In this document: piece after piece, positions 14,005 through 25,704 of the stretch
Layout of the letters: each line of letters opens with the position of its first letter
How positions within the stretch are numbered: position 1 is the stretch's first letter
NCBI GenBank assembly: GCA_013399305.1
Contig: VXAI01000039.1
Span: 5,522,196 to 5,586,195, forward strand
Length of the DNA: 64,000 nucleotides
Origin: Rostratula benghalensis
Taxonomy: Eukaryota; Chordata; Aves; Charadriiformes; Rostratulidae
Reading direction: 5' to 3'
Program-made: the position numbers and the translations under genes
Notes under the pieces: generated by a model
Told to the model about the DNA's origin: nothing
The model's database searches: none
What the model saw: the letters and a program-made list of their open reading frames with translations, nothing else

Positions 14005-14425
14005 CACAGAATCATAAAATGGTTTCGATTGGAAGGGACCTTAAGGACAATTTAGTTCTTATCCCTCTGTCATGGACAGGGACACCTCCCACTAGACAGG
14101 ATTTCTTAAAACCCCATACAACCTGGTCTTGAATTCACTGGGAAACCTGCTCCAGTGCCTCACCACCATCACAGTAAAGAATTTCCTCCTAATACTTGAT
14201 CTAAATCTACCTCTGTTCAGTTTAAAACTATTACCCCTTATCCTATCACTACATTTCCTTCCCATCTTTTTCAAAGGGCTCCTTCGGGTACCGAAAGATA
14301 TCCCCAGAACCTTCTCAACAACTCCAACTCTCTCAGCTTGTCTTCATAGGAAAGGTCCTACAGCCTTCTTACCATTTTTTGTTGCCCTTCTCTGGACTTC
14401 TCACTGGATTTTGATACTTTTTATC
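14005..14425 (-). mobile_element. CR1 LINE fragment, antisense
   Basis: On the plus strand it starts CACAGAATCATAAAATGG and continues GGAAGGGACCTTAAGGAC, GACACCTCCCACTAGAC, TCACCACCATCACAGTAAAG and TTGCCCTTCTCTGGACTTC. This is the reverse complement of the 3' end of a bird CR1 element, so the element's 3' end is at 14005 and its truncated 5' end is near 14425. The open frames on either strand (14092-14274, 14129-14470) are ORF2 remnants or their shadows. Confidence 0.9.
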
Positions 14426-14669
14426 CAGTTATTAAATTACACAAGTTGGTGCAAACATTCTTTGGCCTAGATGGCCAAAATCTGTGTAGCGGGACTACAT
14501 AAAATGATGAATATCATACGTCATCAGAGCTTCACAACAAGCAGGAATAATATATGATCTTGCAGTACCTGACAAAATTTTTAATTTTGTGTTTATCCAG
14601 AAGGCAGGCAAAAATCAAGCAAAATTCTAAAAGAATAAAATACTTCAGCTGTATACATTGGTACAGGTT

Positions 14670-15352
14670 AGGGGCTGACGTGATGAGAGAGTAGCTCTGT
14701 GGAAAAAAACCTGGGAGTCCTGGTGGACAACAGGATGACCATGAGCCAGCAATGTGCCCTCATGCCAATGCCATTCTGGGATGCATCAAGAAGAGTGTGA
14801 CCAGCAGGTCGAGGGAGGTTATCCTCCCCCTCTATTCTGCCCTGGTAAGTCTGCATCTGGAGTACTGTGTCCAGTTCTGGGCTCCCTAGTTCAGGAAGGA
14901 CAGGGAACTGCTGGAGAGGCTACAGCAGAGGACCACAAAGATGATTAGGGCACTAGCATGTCTTCTTATGAGGAAATGCTGAGGGGCTTGGGTCTCTTTA
15001 GTCTGGAGAAGAGAAGACTGAGGGGGTGTCTGATCAATACCTATACTTCAAGGGTGGGTGTCAAGAGTACAGGGCCAGTCTTTTTCAGTGTTGCTCAGTG
15101 ACAGGATGAGAGGTAACGGGCACAAACTTGAACACAATTCCCTCTAAACATGAGGAGGAACTTCCTCACTTTGAGGGTGGCAGAGCACTGGAACAGGCTG
15201 CCCAGAGAGGTGGTGGAGTCTCTGCCTCTGGAGACATTCAAAACCCACCTGGAAGCCATCCTGTTCAAGCTGCTTTAGTTGACCCTGCTCTGGCAGGGGG
15301 GCTGGACTAGATGGTCTCCAGAGGACCCATCCAACCCCTATCATTCTGTGAT
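14670..15352 (+). mobile_element. CR1 LINE fragment, sense, about 0.7 kb
   Basis: This copy covers the C-terminal part of CR1 ORF2 and the 3' UTR. Recognisable blocks are AACCTGGGAGTCCTGGTGGAC, ATGAGCCAGCAATGTGCCCT, GTCTGCATCTGGAGTACTGTG (HLEYC-like), GTCTGGAGAAGAGAAGACTGAG, GAGCACTGGAACAGGCTGCC, and GGACTAGATGGTCTCCAGAGG before the CATTCTGTGAT tail. Frameshifts and stops break ORF2. It belongs to the same broad subfamily as the copy at 16343-16749. Confidence 0.92.
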
Positions 15353-15572
15353 AACATTCTGTAAATGTTTTGAATGTATCCTAAAAAGAAGGTATGATAA
15401 ATTCAGTTATCTCCCACACTGAACCAGATTCCAACAGGCAAAATACACAACAGTTTAGCATACCCAGAAGATTTCTACATTGTCAAATAACAACATTTTT
15501 TTTTTTTTCTAAAGGGCCTTTTTACTCAGAGACATTTTTTAATTAATATATTTCTAAAATAAAACACCGCTG

Positions 15573-15632
15573 ACAAAAAAAAAACCCCACCAAAAAAACC
15601 TCCACAACCTAACCAAAATCCACCAAACCCCA
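15573..15632 (+). repeat. A/C-rich low-complexity tract
   Basis: An A10 run is followed by CCCCACCAAAAAAACC and CCACCAAACCCC. It starts about 220 bp after the CR1 copy at 14670-15352. Confidence 0.85.
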
Positions 15633-16342
15633 GAGTCCTATTCAGGTTGCATGAAACAAGCACATTTATCATCATTTGGAAAATATTTGGCATCAAAATG
15701 AATTTATAATGACTTAGTGGCATGTGAGAACTTTCAGTCTTACTACTTCAATCCATTAAACAGTATTTAATACCTTAAATATTTACTTATTTATAATGAT
15801 CAGTTTAAAATTCTGCCCACTCAACAGAAAAGGTTGTATTCTTTTCCAGTTGAGAATCTCTAGATTCAAAATTACACATAACACAGGTAGGAATTTGAAA
15901 GATAGATTAGTTTGAGGAGAAAAATATTGCTATTAAGTCCAATTGCGTCTACTCAGTATGATGTTAGCTGGTATTTTCAGAGCTTAGTGCTGAATTATAA
16001 TACTCTCTGGAACAATCTGATACATACTAGTTGTTGCTGAAAATGAATTAATGGTAGCAGGAGACAGAATAATACTTTTTCCTTCCTCAGAAAATCTTTC
16101 CGCTACTATTTGTTATCCTGTTTTACTGTTGAAGACTCATCATAGTTATAGAGCTCTGACTCAGATTCCACATTAAATCCATATAATCAGTATAAGTACA
16201 GTAAGTAATTGAAAGGATAAATTCTGTATTTTTTTTAGAGTTAGGCTTTGTGGCCTCGATGATAATTTACAGAAGCCAATGGGAAGTCTCTTTATTTCAA
16301 TTAATAACTCAGTATAGATTTTATATTTAGATGGTGTATTTG

Positions 16343-16749
16343 AAAGGATGAGGGACTTGGGTCGTTTTAGTCTGGAGCAGAGAAGGCTGAGGGGGGATCT
16401 GATCGACACCTATAAATACTTAAAGGATAGGTGTCAAGAGGATGGGACCAGCCATGTTTCAGTAGCGACCAGTGAAATGACAAGAGGAAATGGACACAAA
16501 CCTGTACATGAGAATTTCCATCTAAACATGAAGATGAACTTCTTCACTTGGAGGGTGGCAGAGCACTGGAACAGGCTGCCCAGTGAGGTGGTGGTGGGGT
16601 CTCCATCTCTGGAGATATTCAAACCCCCAAACTCACCTGGACTGGTCCCTGTGCAAGCTGCTCTAGCTGACCCTGCTCTGGCAGGGGGGTTGGACTAGAT
16701 GATCTACAGAGGTCCTTTCCAACCCCAAATCATTCTGTGTTTCTATGAT
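16343..16749 (+). mobile_element. CR1 LINE fragment, sense, with an uninterrupted ORF2 C-terminal relic
   Basis: This copy is 5' truncated and begins in GAGGGACTTGGGTCGTTTTAG, ending at CATTCTGTGTTTCTATGAT. One frame (16348-16698) stays open for 116 codons and includes [14 protein letters not shown] and HWNRLPSEVV. That is the conserved C-terminal tail of CR1 ORF2p, beyond the catalytic reverse-transcriptase core, so it cannot encode an active enzyme. It lies about 1 kb from a related sense copy. Confidence 0.92.
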
Positions 16750-19226
16750 AATTTTCTTCTTGAATTTTGGTCTCTATACAAAAATAAAGATACACATTCA
16801 AAAAAAATAATATTTTGAACATGTATCTGAAATAATTGCATTTGACAAATTAAAATAGAATTAAGGCTATCTCAATGAAAGCAGTGATGTTTTAGAAGCA
16901 TTTTTGAGAACCAAGAGAATTTAATAACTAAGCATATGCAATAATAAAGAGCCCTGTATTCATGGAGACCTCTTGCTGCTTGCCTTTCCACATGATTCAA
17001 GTCACAACAAAGCACCAAGTTTGAACATCATATTAGGCATTGGCCTCACATTTCCTCCTAAAAGCTAACCCCAAAGACAAGTTCTATAATTTCACCCCAG
17101 ATCAACAGCTGTAATGGCAGCTGCTACTGTAGGTTTATATATAACTTCATACAAATACTTCAACAATAAGGAAATCTGAATCTGGTATCTGTGACCTGAA
17201 CAATATTTCAGAATTGAAGGTACTTTTAAATATATAACACAATAGCATGTACAGTAACCATACACAATCCTGAATAACAGCTGCATGACAGATTAGATAT
17301 TGTTAATACTGTTGAGTGGTACCTAAAAGCACAAGTAGTTCCAGTGAAGCTATAAAGCAAAACAAATGGAAAAAAGGACATATGTCCATACCAGCTAGTG
17401 GTAAATTTTACACTCAAGTCCTCAGTGTGAGGGCCTTCCATGGTCCCTTTTTTGAGCATTGAATAACATTAAAAATAGTTCTATACTAACAATAGAAAAC
17501 AATTCTGGAAGATATTGCTTTTTTTTTTTTTTTTCCTTCATTTTATGCAGCATGTCAGCTGTTACACACAGCATTTAGTTCTATTATTTACAATAAACTT
17601 GTTATTTGTATTCATTGCATTCAATCAGTTCTATTCATAAAAGTCTAAATTAGCATCCTTCTTTCTACTGCAATTACAAAGGAAAATACCTACATATACA
17701 TATGCATCTGCTCAGTGATCAAACAGAATAATTTATTACTATTTACTTGCTTGTGGTATGCCTGGAGGTTTTGCAATACACCATGAAGGCCACCTGAAGT
17801 ACCTGCTTTGAAATTTCATTTTAGGTGGTATTTTAAAGGAGGAAACCACATAAGATTATTTATTTTAGAAAGGAGTATTAGAAGACAAACAAAAAGAGAC
17901 AGCGTTTACAGAAAGCACAGAATTGTCTTGATACCACAGGAGACATTAGACAAAGCAAGAAAATCCTTGTAAAATAAAGGAAGCACACTCATTAAAGTTT
18001 TAGTTTATAGAAGAGAAAGCTTTCAAGAATCTGTGTTCCAAGAATCTGTGGCTTTCAGCCACTCTTTCAGAAAAAAAAACAACAAAAAACAAAAGAACAT
18101 TTGCAGGCAAAAGATTCTGTGGCTAGGGGCTGGTTAGGGAGGGAAAACAAAGGTGCAAACCAAAACACAACAATGGAGCTGGATCATTTTTAGGATACAA
18201 TTTTACATGATGTGGCCAAAGCAGTAGAGGACTGTTTTCCAGCTGACTGGAATAAGCTGACTCCTTCAGTCCCAATCTCCCAAAGCCTAGCTACACAGAA
18301 ACTTTCTATTTTATCTTCTCATGTTTATGGAAATGATTTTTCAGGCTCCTCTCTGCATACACTTTTGATCTAGTTAAATGATATATTATTATCTAGTAGA
18401 TAGATGTCATAGCACCAAAAAAATACTCTCATGATATAAGTGAAAACAGCTGATGCCCAGAAATCTACGTCAGTCTTGTCAGTATGTAAAACACTACAGA
18501 AACCAGTAAGAATCTTTATCTGACTGTAGTATTTTGTGAACCTGAATGTGGCACACACCTCCAAGGCAGAGGGCACCCTCTCACCCATTTTCTTTTGTTA
18601 GTGCTTCAGCATCTGAAGGATGAAAGGGATTTTTATTTTTTGTATGCTTTGGTTGTCCTGTTTCTCTTGAACTCATTTTCACAGATAAAGTGAGACTTTC
18701 AAATAATTCACAGAATACAAGCAATCATATATATGTATAGCTATATATTTATGTGCATGTTGATACCTTCAAAACTGGCAATGTTTAATCCGGTGTTTAT
18801 TTTCTACTACTAGAGAAAAAAGTCTAATTGCTGTTATCTGTGGGGAACTCTTCATAAAACAGTATGATCTACAATCATGTTTTATTCTAAATTTACTTTC
18901 TTTAGATGACAGTCATACTTCTAATTACATATGCTAATGAAAAAAATACCTATCTGCAAATGCTAATGAAACAGTACTGATAATTAATCCCACAGATAAG
19001 CATTCAACTTTAAATAAAATTGAACAAGAAACCACTTTAAAGAAGTAGTTTGTTTGACATCATAGTGAAGATAGCTTCTAATCCTATCCAACTCTGTTCA
19101 AAATCTTGTCCAAGTGTTTCAAATACAATTTGAAATCACAGCTAGAAATGTGCATGCTTGTTGTATGCTTGATTATTACTATCCCCTTTTTTAGGCTCTG
19201 TAATGCCTTCTCTCAGCCCTTTTCCA

Positions 19227-19230
<4 letters not shown>

Positions 19231-19265
<35 letters not shown>

Positions 19266-19266
19266 N
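19231..19266. repeat. Poly-T run ending in a single N
   Basis: A run of about 35 T is followed by one N at 19266. The length is probably uncertain in the assembly. It could be a retroposon tail on the minus strand, but I see no element attached. Confidence 0.9.
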
Positions 19267-20543
19267 TGGCTACACAGAAGAACTTTAGGATTATCCTGTA
19301 CTGAGTAGAGGATGTTGGCAAAGAATTACATTTAGAAAACCAGAGCTATTTATTTTGGCACCTATAGTTCATTTTGTGTTTTAGCAGCACTGGGTACAAA
19401 CTAGCTTGAAAATTACCCTTGGGGAATTTGCTACATGTAAAACCTGTGCTGTGGCTCATACCACCCCTCCCCTACTTCTATTGCCTAGTCCTGGCATTTC
19501 AGCACTTGTATGACTGTCTTGACAAACAAAGCATTAGAACCACTTGCCTTCTATACACTTTCACTCCCTCTCCATAGTTAAAAAAGAAACTCATAAGAGT
19601 TACAGAAATAAACAAGAAAAACCCCAAAATCCCTTTGAATTCTGTGCAGCCATTTTGAACAGGATCCATTTCTCCAGAACTGCAAACCCAAATTTTCTCC
19701 ACTGCCCTTCTGAGCAGTTCCAGTGGCTGGGCAGACAAGCTTTAGTGAGGAGAGTTCAACATTTCTCAAATCCACAACTCCAGGTGGATTAGGGAGAGAG
19801 GCAAATCCACTGGGAGTAGCAGGTACTACATTGAGATTAAGTTCTAAATGTAGATGAAAAAGATGGAAATAAATGAAATGTAAATATAAATTAAAAATAA
19901 CAGACACACACACTATCAAGCTCAGTGAACAGAGGACTGTGCAAGAGGTCGAAAATTCTGCAAGCATTCCTTATTTAAGATAACAGTTATGGCTTTTAAA
20001 CAACTTTACATAAAAAATAAGACCATAATATTTTAGAAGATGATATATGCTATATATATACTGTTACTCAGTTATAATCTTTTACTCATGAGTTATGAAA
20101 AGTGTTTTGAAAAAAAAATCCATCCTATTATGATTGCAGTCTGTTCTACATGCTTGAAAGCGTCTAAGTTGGTGAAAAACAACTTTTTCCACAATGGATA
20201 AAATTATACATTTCAGACTATAATATATTACAATACAATAGCACTATAACATGAAAAAACAAAATTGAGATGATTAAATAATTAAAGAAAGTTCTGGAAA
20301 AATATTTATGTTCCTGTTTAGAATAAATATTTTCAATATTCTTATTTACCTTTATTGAAGAAAATTAAAACGTTTAATTAATCATAGACTGATGTTTAAA
20401 TCAGGAGATACTTGAGTGGAACGGTGTGTGGAAGATGTGACAGAAGTGCTTCTTGCCTAAATTTCCTTACGTGGATCTGGTTCCCTGTCTATGTTAATTC
20501 TCTCTATCCTGGTAAATCTATACTTGCCCTTACAAGTAACAGG

Positions 20544-20592
20544 TGCTTAAGGCTCTGCCTTAAGCAAACAACAGAGGCCCCTGAACTGGGGC
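20544..20592. repeat. Two adjacent hairpins
   Basis: TGCTTAAGGC and GCCTTAAGCA (20544-20553 and 20557-20566) pair perfectly around TCT. Eleven bases further on, GCCCC and GGGGC (20577-20581 and 20588-20592) pair around TGAACT. Confidence 0.88.
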
Positions 20593-21971
20593 TGTCATAT
20601 TGATTTTGCCTGGGTTTGGCTTGGCTTGTGTGGAGAGCTTGGTCTCAGCATGATTAGCTTTAAGAGCAGAAGACAAATGACTGGATAGCTGCTATTTCAT
20701 TTGGTTTGGTTTTGCTTAACTTAGTATACATTTAGAGCATTACGTCATTTTTGTTAATGCTATTGAATGACTGAAGACAAATTATCTCAAGAATAAATGC
20801 AATAGAACTACTAATCCTCAAATTTAGTTCAAGAATACTTGTTTTGCCTTAATTAAAGAGGCCAAATTACCTATTTTAAGTTTTAATTTTTAAACAGTTT
20901 AATGAATATGTAGACAGCTTGTTAAGAAACCCTGCATAGAAGAATTCATCTTGCTAAAGAAATCATCTTCCAAGGTACCCTTATAGTTTTAAATTGGGTC
21001 TTCTCCACTATTGTATTGCAACAAAGAAACCTAAATAATTCCTAAATTTATGTACTCTGTTTGCATTATCATTCATATTAAGGTAACATTTAAGATACCA
21101 TATGAAAATGATAGTCATTATTCAAGAGGCCATTAAACACACAAAAAGCCATCTTTATGTCTGGAGTTCTGCAACTATGCAAAATAGTCCCTCAGGGGCA
21201 CATCAAAGTTTTATGTGGAAGAACAACGTTATGCTTCCATTAATACATGGTTTCAGTGTTTGCAAACAGCACGCTAACACCTTTAAACATGTCTTTAACC
21301 TTCTTGGATTGCTGTATATTCCATATATATTTCCAGATCTAGCCATATAATCAATATATACAACAGCTATCCATATAATCTTAGATAATACATGGATACA
21401 TTTCTATAGATGCTCTGTAATATTGTGAGTGTTAGTAAGTCAGATTTGTATCATAACTTTCAATAAAGAAATTAAGGTATTTCCTAGTGTTTTGCTGGTA
21501 CAGGTGAATCAATTTACCTCACTGACACAAAGTCCTACCATCTGCCATTCTTGCTCGCTCTCTCCCCTTTTATGTCATGGCTGTACTCTCCTTTCTCTTC
21601 TTTTGCAGGAGCTATGGTCTGACTATTTGCTTACTCCATTCAGGTCACCTAACTGTCAGAAAATAAGCAGGACAGAGTGTGAGATATGGAGAGTGAATAT
21701 TTTTCTGCTGATCTAGTGATTGATTCAGAGGAGAGACTATCAGGACATGGCAAGAAAGGCATTCAGACAATACTGGGAAACAGGATCAAGTTTGTTATTT
21801 AGAAGCAGTAAGCCATCAGTTAAGCTAAACAGTAGCCAAAAAAAAAAAAAAAAAAAATCACGATTTCTGAAAGACTTTCAGATAAATTAAAATATAATTC
21901 AATGGGAAAAACTTTCAGGCAGTCTTTCTTGATGATTAATTTCAGGCTTATTCTTTTCCACTCGGCCTTTT

Positions 21972-22003
21972 CCACCCACCCACCCACCCACACTCACCCC
22001 CCT
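21972..22003 (+). repeat. (CCCA)n microsatellite
   Basis: CCACCCACCCACCCACCC leads into ACTCACCCCCC. It is a short tetranucleotide repeat. Confidence 0.9.
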
Positions 22004-22193
22004 TTCATTACTTTTTAGTTTAAGTTCTCTAAGTAGTTTTGGATCTTTTTTCATTTGACATCACCTGAAGTGGTTAAGAGCTATCAGTTGTCCAAAGTTA
22101 AAGTGCAAGTAGACTAAAGCAACAGGCTGTCATGACTCAAAATGAAGATACATTCATAGGCTGATCAACACATAATCAAACTCTAACTATAGG

Positions 22194-22246
22194 AAGTGCT
22201 GAGCACAGCACTTCGATTTCCTGTGCTGCCACATTGCTCAATGTGG
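22194..22246. repeat. Cluster of nested palindromes
   Basis: AAGTGCT/AGCACTT (22194-22200 and 22207-22213) overlaps AGCACAG/CTGTGCT (22202-22208 and 22221-22227). A perfect CCACATTG/CAATGTGG hairpin with a 2-nt loop follows at 22229-22246. Confidence 0.85.
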
Positions 22247-22310
22247 AACAACAGCAATTGAAACCAAAGCCAGATTTTAAGATTCAGTCTTAGATTTGAA
22301 GTAGATAAGA

Positions 22311-22748
22311 GTGAAAATCATCAGGTCTGATCTAAATATAAGAAAATATATGGATGTGTCTTATATTGCATGCAACACACCATATGAAAGTTCTCAACAT
22401 CTTTCTTCTTTCTGCTACTGTCATGCTGACCCATACCCCAGTGGTTTGGTTGAGATGTTCATAGGTACTGTACACATTTGTCCACAGTCACTTTTGGCAT
22501 TTAGAGAGCAAGTAAATACCTCGCAAAACTATACCACAGATCTGTATCTCTCCGAGTTCTACGAAGACATAAAGCACCTAGAAGAAGCAGTACACTTGCT
22601 GCAGAGTTTGTCAGAAATAGTCTCACCAGCGCTCATAAATACAGAGTGTGGGGAAGTGTTTAAGCTTTTTCGTTCTACTGGTTGCATCCTGACTACGCTA
22701 TTTCTCACCTGTGCACAACACAGACTTATCAATGTATGCTGGCATTAA
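22311..22748 (+). other. 145-codon open frame of unknown status
   Basis: An ATG-to-stop frame encodes 145 residues with mixed, protein-like composition, including a Glu/Leu-rich stretch near residues 82-102 (SEFYEDIKHLEEAVHLL). There is no signal peptide, membrane segment or family motif that I recognise. It is antisense to the FSTL5 intron, 247 bp from the second EF-hand exon. In AT-rich DNA of this size I expect roughly 0.2 frames this long by chance, so it is not compelling. I would not annotate it as a gene without transcript support. Confidence 0.15.
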
Positions 22749-22981
22749 GAAAGATTATATATGAATTCTCCATTACCAAAATCCTTCAGAAGTCTGGACA
22801 CTAATGGAACTCTCATTGATTTCTGCTAAGAAGTTCTCTACAAATCATGACTGTTAAATTATACTCATTGTTCACATACAGCATCAGTATATATCAAGAT
22901 TTAAAAATAAAAAAAATAACATCTTAGAGAAACAAAGCAAGAGGGGGAAAAGAAAAAAAAAAAGAAAGAAAGAATAGGCTA

Positions 22982-23128
<147 letters not shown>

Positions 23129-25581
23129 TTATAACCATGAAATTACACTGAGCTCTTAGAGTTCTCTGGTATAATTAATTGTTTCTAATAATCATTTAAT
23201 AGATCATTTTAAGGTTGCTGTGGGGCAATGAACTGCAACTGTGTAAAGTCAGGGATTTCCAGTTACTTTGTAATTATTTATTGCAGTTTTAAAAGTTAAT
23301 ACCTCTAGGACAGACTTGCTGAGAAAGTTTTTAGAATATATAGAGTATATTTATAATGAGGGTAGACAGAAATGCCTTAAAGACACTGAATGTAAAAGTT
23401 GATCTTACTTTAAATGTATAAGAATGATGATCAAGAATTCAAATATGATTGAAATAATAATTTCCCGAGTACACATGACATAATGTCTTTTTCCTCTCAG
23501 TCTAATTCCTAACCATAAAAATCAAATTCAAACACTTTAAAAAAAAAATAAAAACCCCCTCCTATTACCCTACTAATTGTATCAGCTTCTTACAGGCTTT
23601 TGACAAGCCCATTATCTTCTCAAAGACCTGTTATACAAGTAGCTGACCTGGAAATGCTCTTGTTTCTCAATAGGGGGACTTACACTTTGTAAACAGATCA
23701 TAATTAATAGCTATTAGATTTTAACTCCAATGAACTTCTCCCAGAGAAACATTCTTTAAATTGTGTATCATTTTGGTTTGTAAGTTTGTAGATGCTTTGT
23801 ACATGTACCTTGATTCCACCCAAGGAATTTTTAAGATGTTGATAACCACAAACATTTAAAATTCTCATTGTACAATGTGTAACTATTACAAACACTATCA
23901 CATGAAAAAACCAAAGGATGTAACCCCTTTCTGTAAAATTTCACAGTTAAAAGTTTTGTACCAGGCACAGAAAAAATGTAACTATAGTTAATTAATTTGT
24001 AAAATAATTACTCTTCCTGTCTTCCAAAGTAACTGCAAAATCATTAGACTTGTATTATCATATATTAGCTTCTGAAAAAACAGGGGATACAAAATTTTTT
24101 GCATTTCAGTTGCTCTGAAACGGAACCAGCAGGAATAGAAAGAAATGCGTTTACTTATTGTACGCAAATTGAAAGTTCCTAAACAAATAGTAGAGAATAA
24201 AAGGAGCATTAGAGCAAAGAATAACGAGACAAACATTTTATTCTATCAAAAGTAATCTTCTATATATTAATATTAAAATATTCTAAAAAAAGAAAGTAAC
24301 CTTGTTAGTTTATTAGAAAGGTAAGAAAAATCACCACAAAGCCAACTTCAGCTATTATTAGTTAAAGATACATAATACAGCACCTGAATATGAGTACTAG
24401 ATACTTCTCAAACTTTAAAAGCCTGTTTATTAAGTCCATATTAAACTGAATCAAGAAAACATGAAGTTTTGTACAGCTGGTACATGAAGGACAAAAATGC
24501 AGTTTGGGAAAAATTGAACTAAGCCCAGTGTCCTTATACAACCACTACTAAAGACATAACATTGTGTATTGAAAACTTCACTCTACAAAAAGTATCTGAG
24601 ATTTCAAGGCCATGAAATGTGATTAAAATCACAGCTGGCTCATGAAAATGGAATATCTGGGTTAGGAAGCATGCTCCTTTGCTTGTTTTCCATAAAAGCT
24701 GATCTGAGATAGTTTACAACATTTGTTTCCAACAGCTTCAATTGTACAAACAAGGATTCAACTTTACAATTAAAGCAATGCAACAAAACCTTTGTTAAAG
24801 CCCACCAACACCTGACACTATAGTACCAAAGTTTTAATTGCATATTACTGTTCTCAGCAGTCCTGTGAATGGAAATCAGCCTTATGATGCATTGTATTTG
24901 TATTTGACTGAAAATAAAAATAATATTTTTAAAAAGATTAGCTAGAATGATTGAGGTATTTCCAAGTATGATGCTATGGGCAGGTATGTTTTGTCAATTA
25001 TTTAAATTTTATCCTCAGTAAACCTATAAGCTTGATTACAGATATAAAATTCAATGATTATTTATACATTGGCATCTTTATGCTGACAATATACTTTGGG
25101 GTTATTTGGAAAATTCACTCAGTTTTGATAAATACATAAACCCTCAAAAAATGTCCATGAGGAAAGATTTTATAAGGTACAGAAGTGATTTCAAATCATG
25201 ATTAACCTTAACTGTCTGTGATTTGATGCTAAAAGAGCTATTCCAATTTTCATCCAATAGGAATTCTCTTGTTCTAGATTTAGCAATCTCCCAAATCTGC
25301 ATGTGATCTGTGGATCAGATCTACCCTGTGATTAAAAGCAAAATTATTTGTGGAGATTTGAATTAGTTGGGTTTTGTCTTGAAGCGTTGGGGGATTAATA
25401 TTCTATCACAAGAGGTATAAATTAGAATAGGTGTAAGGGGTAGGGATTTGGATTTTGAAATATTGTTTCTGTAGTTAGACCAGATCCACCATGATACAAA
25501 ATTACAACCTACATGAAAGTAAAGGCAAAGCTGACTACTAATCAAGCCATTAGCCAACCGAGAAGTTGTTTAGCAACTTAC

Positions 25582-25704
25582 TGTAGCATCAAGGGGTTTA
25601 AAACCACCACCAGGATCAGACTGCCTGTTGACAAGAGTCCTTAACTTACTGGCTGAAGAGACCCTTTTCTTGTTGATATAACCTTCAAACATATCAGTGA
25701 AATT
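25582..25704 (-). CDS. Candidate cassette exon between the two EF-hand exons (unconfirmed)
   Basis: Inside the 11.8 kb intron, on the gene's strand, 41 codons are open between a TCCCACTTCACAG acceptor (about 75% pyrimidine in the preceding 20 bases) and an ACA|GTAAGT donor. The length is divisible by three and the open frame is phase 0 at both ends. Inclusion would therefore insert 41 residues between NELSQ and VIKR without a frameshift. The peptide starts NFTDMFEGYINKKR, has a basic stretch (KLRTLVNRQ), and ends PGGGFKPLDAT. NFT is a possible N-glycosylation site. Local GC is about 41%, above the surrounding intron. I do not recognise the peptide, and the FSTL4 and FSTL5 proteins I remember have no such insert. 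Chance is a serious alternative: in 12 kb, one such AG/GTAAGT open segment with the right phase is not surprising. An exon of some other transcript or an old retroposed fragment is also possible. Confidence 0.35.

Larger units (their letters stand above)
16750..22193. other. Intronic sequence without identifiable gene
   Basis: Contains the poly-T with N at 19231, the twin hairpins at 20544 and the (CCCA)n at 21972. A T run at about 17518-17535 and an A run at about 21839-21857 are also present. Confidence 0.7.

Noticed and set aside
19578..19967. 129-residue minus-strand frame
   Set aside because: It has mixed hydrophobic composition with no family motif or splice context, and overlaps another frame at 19544-19792.
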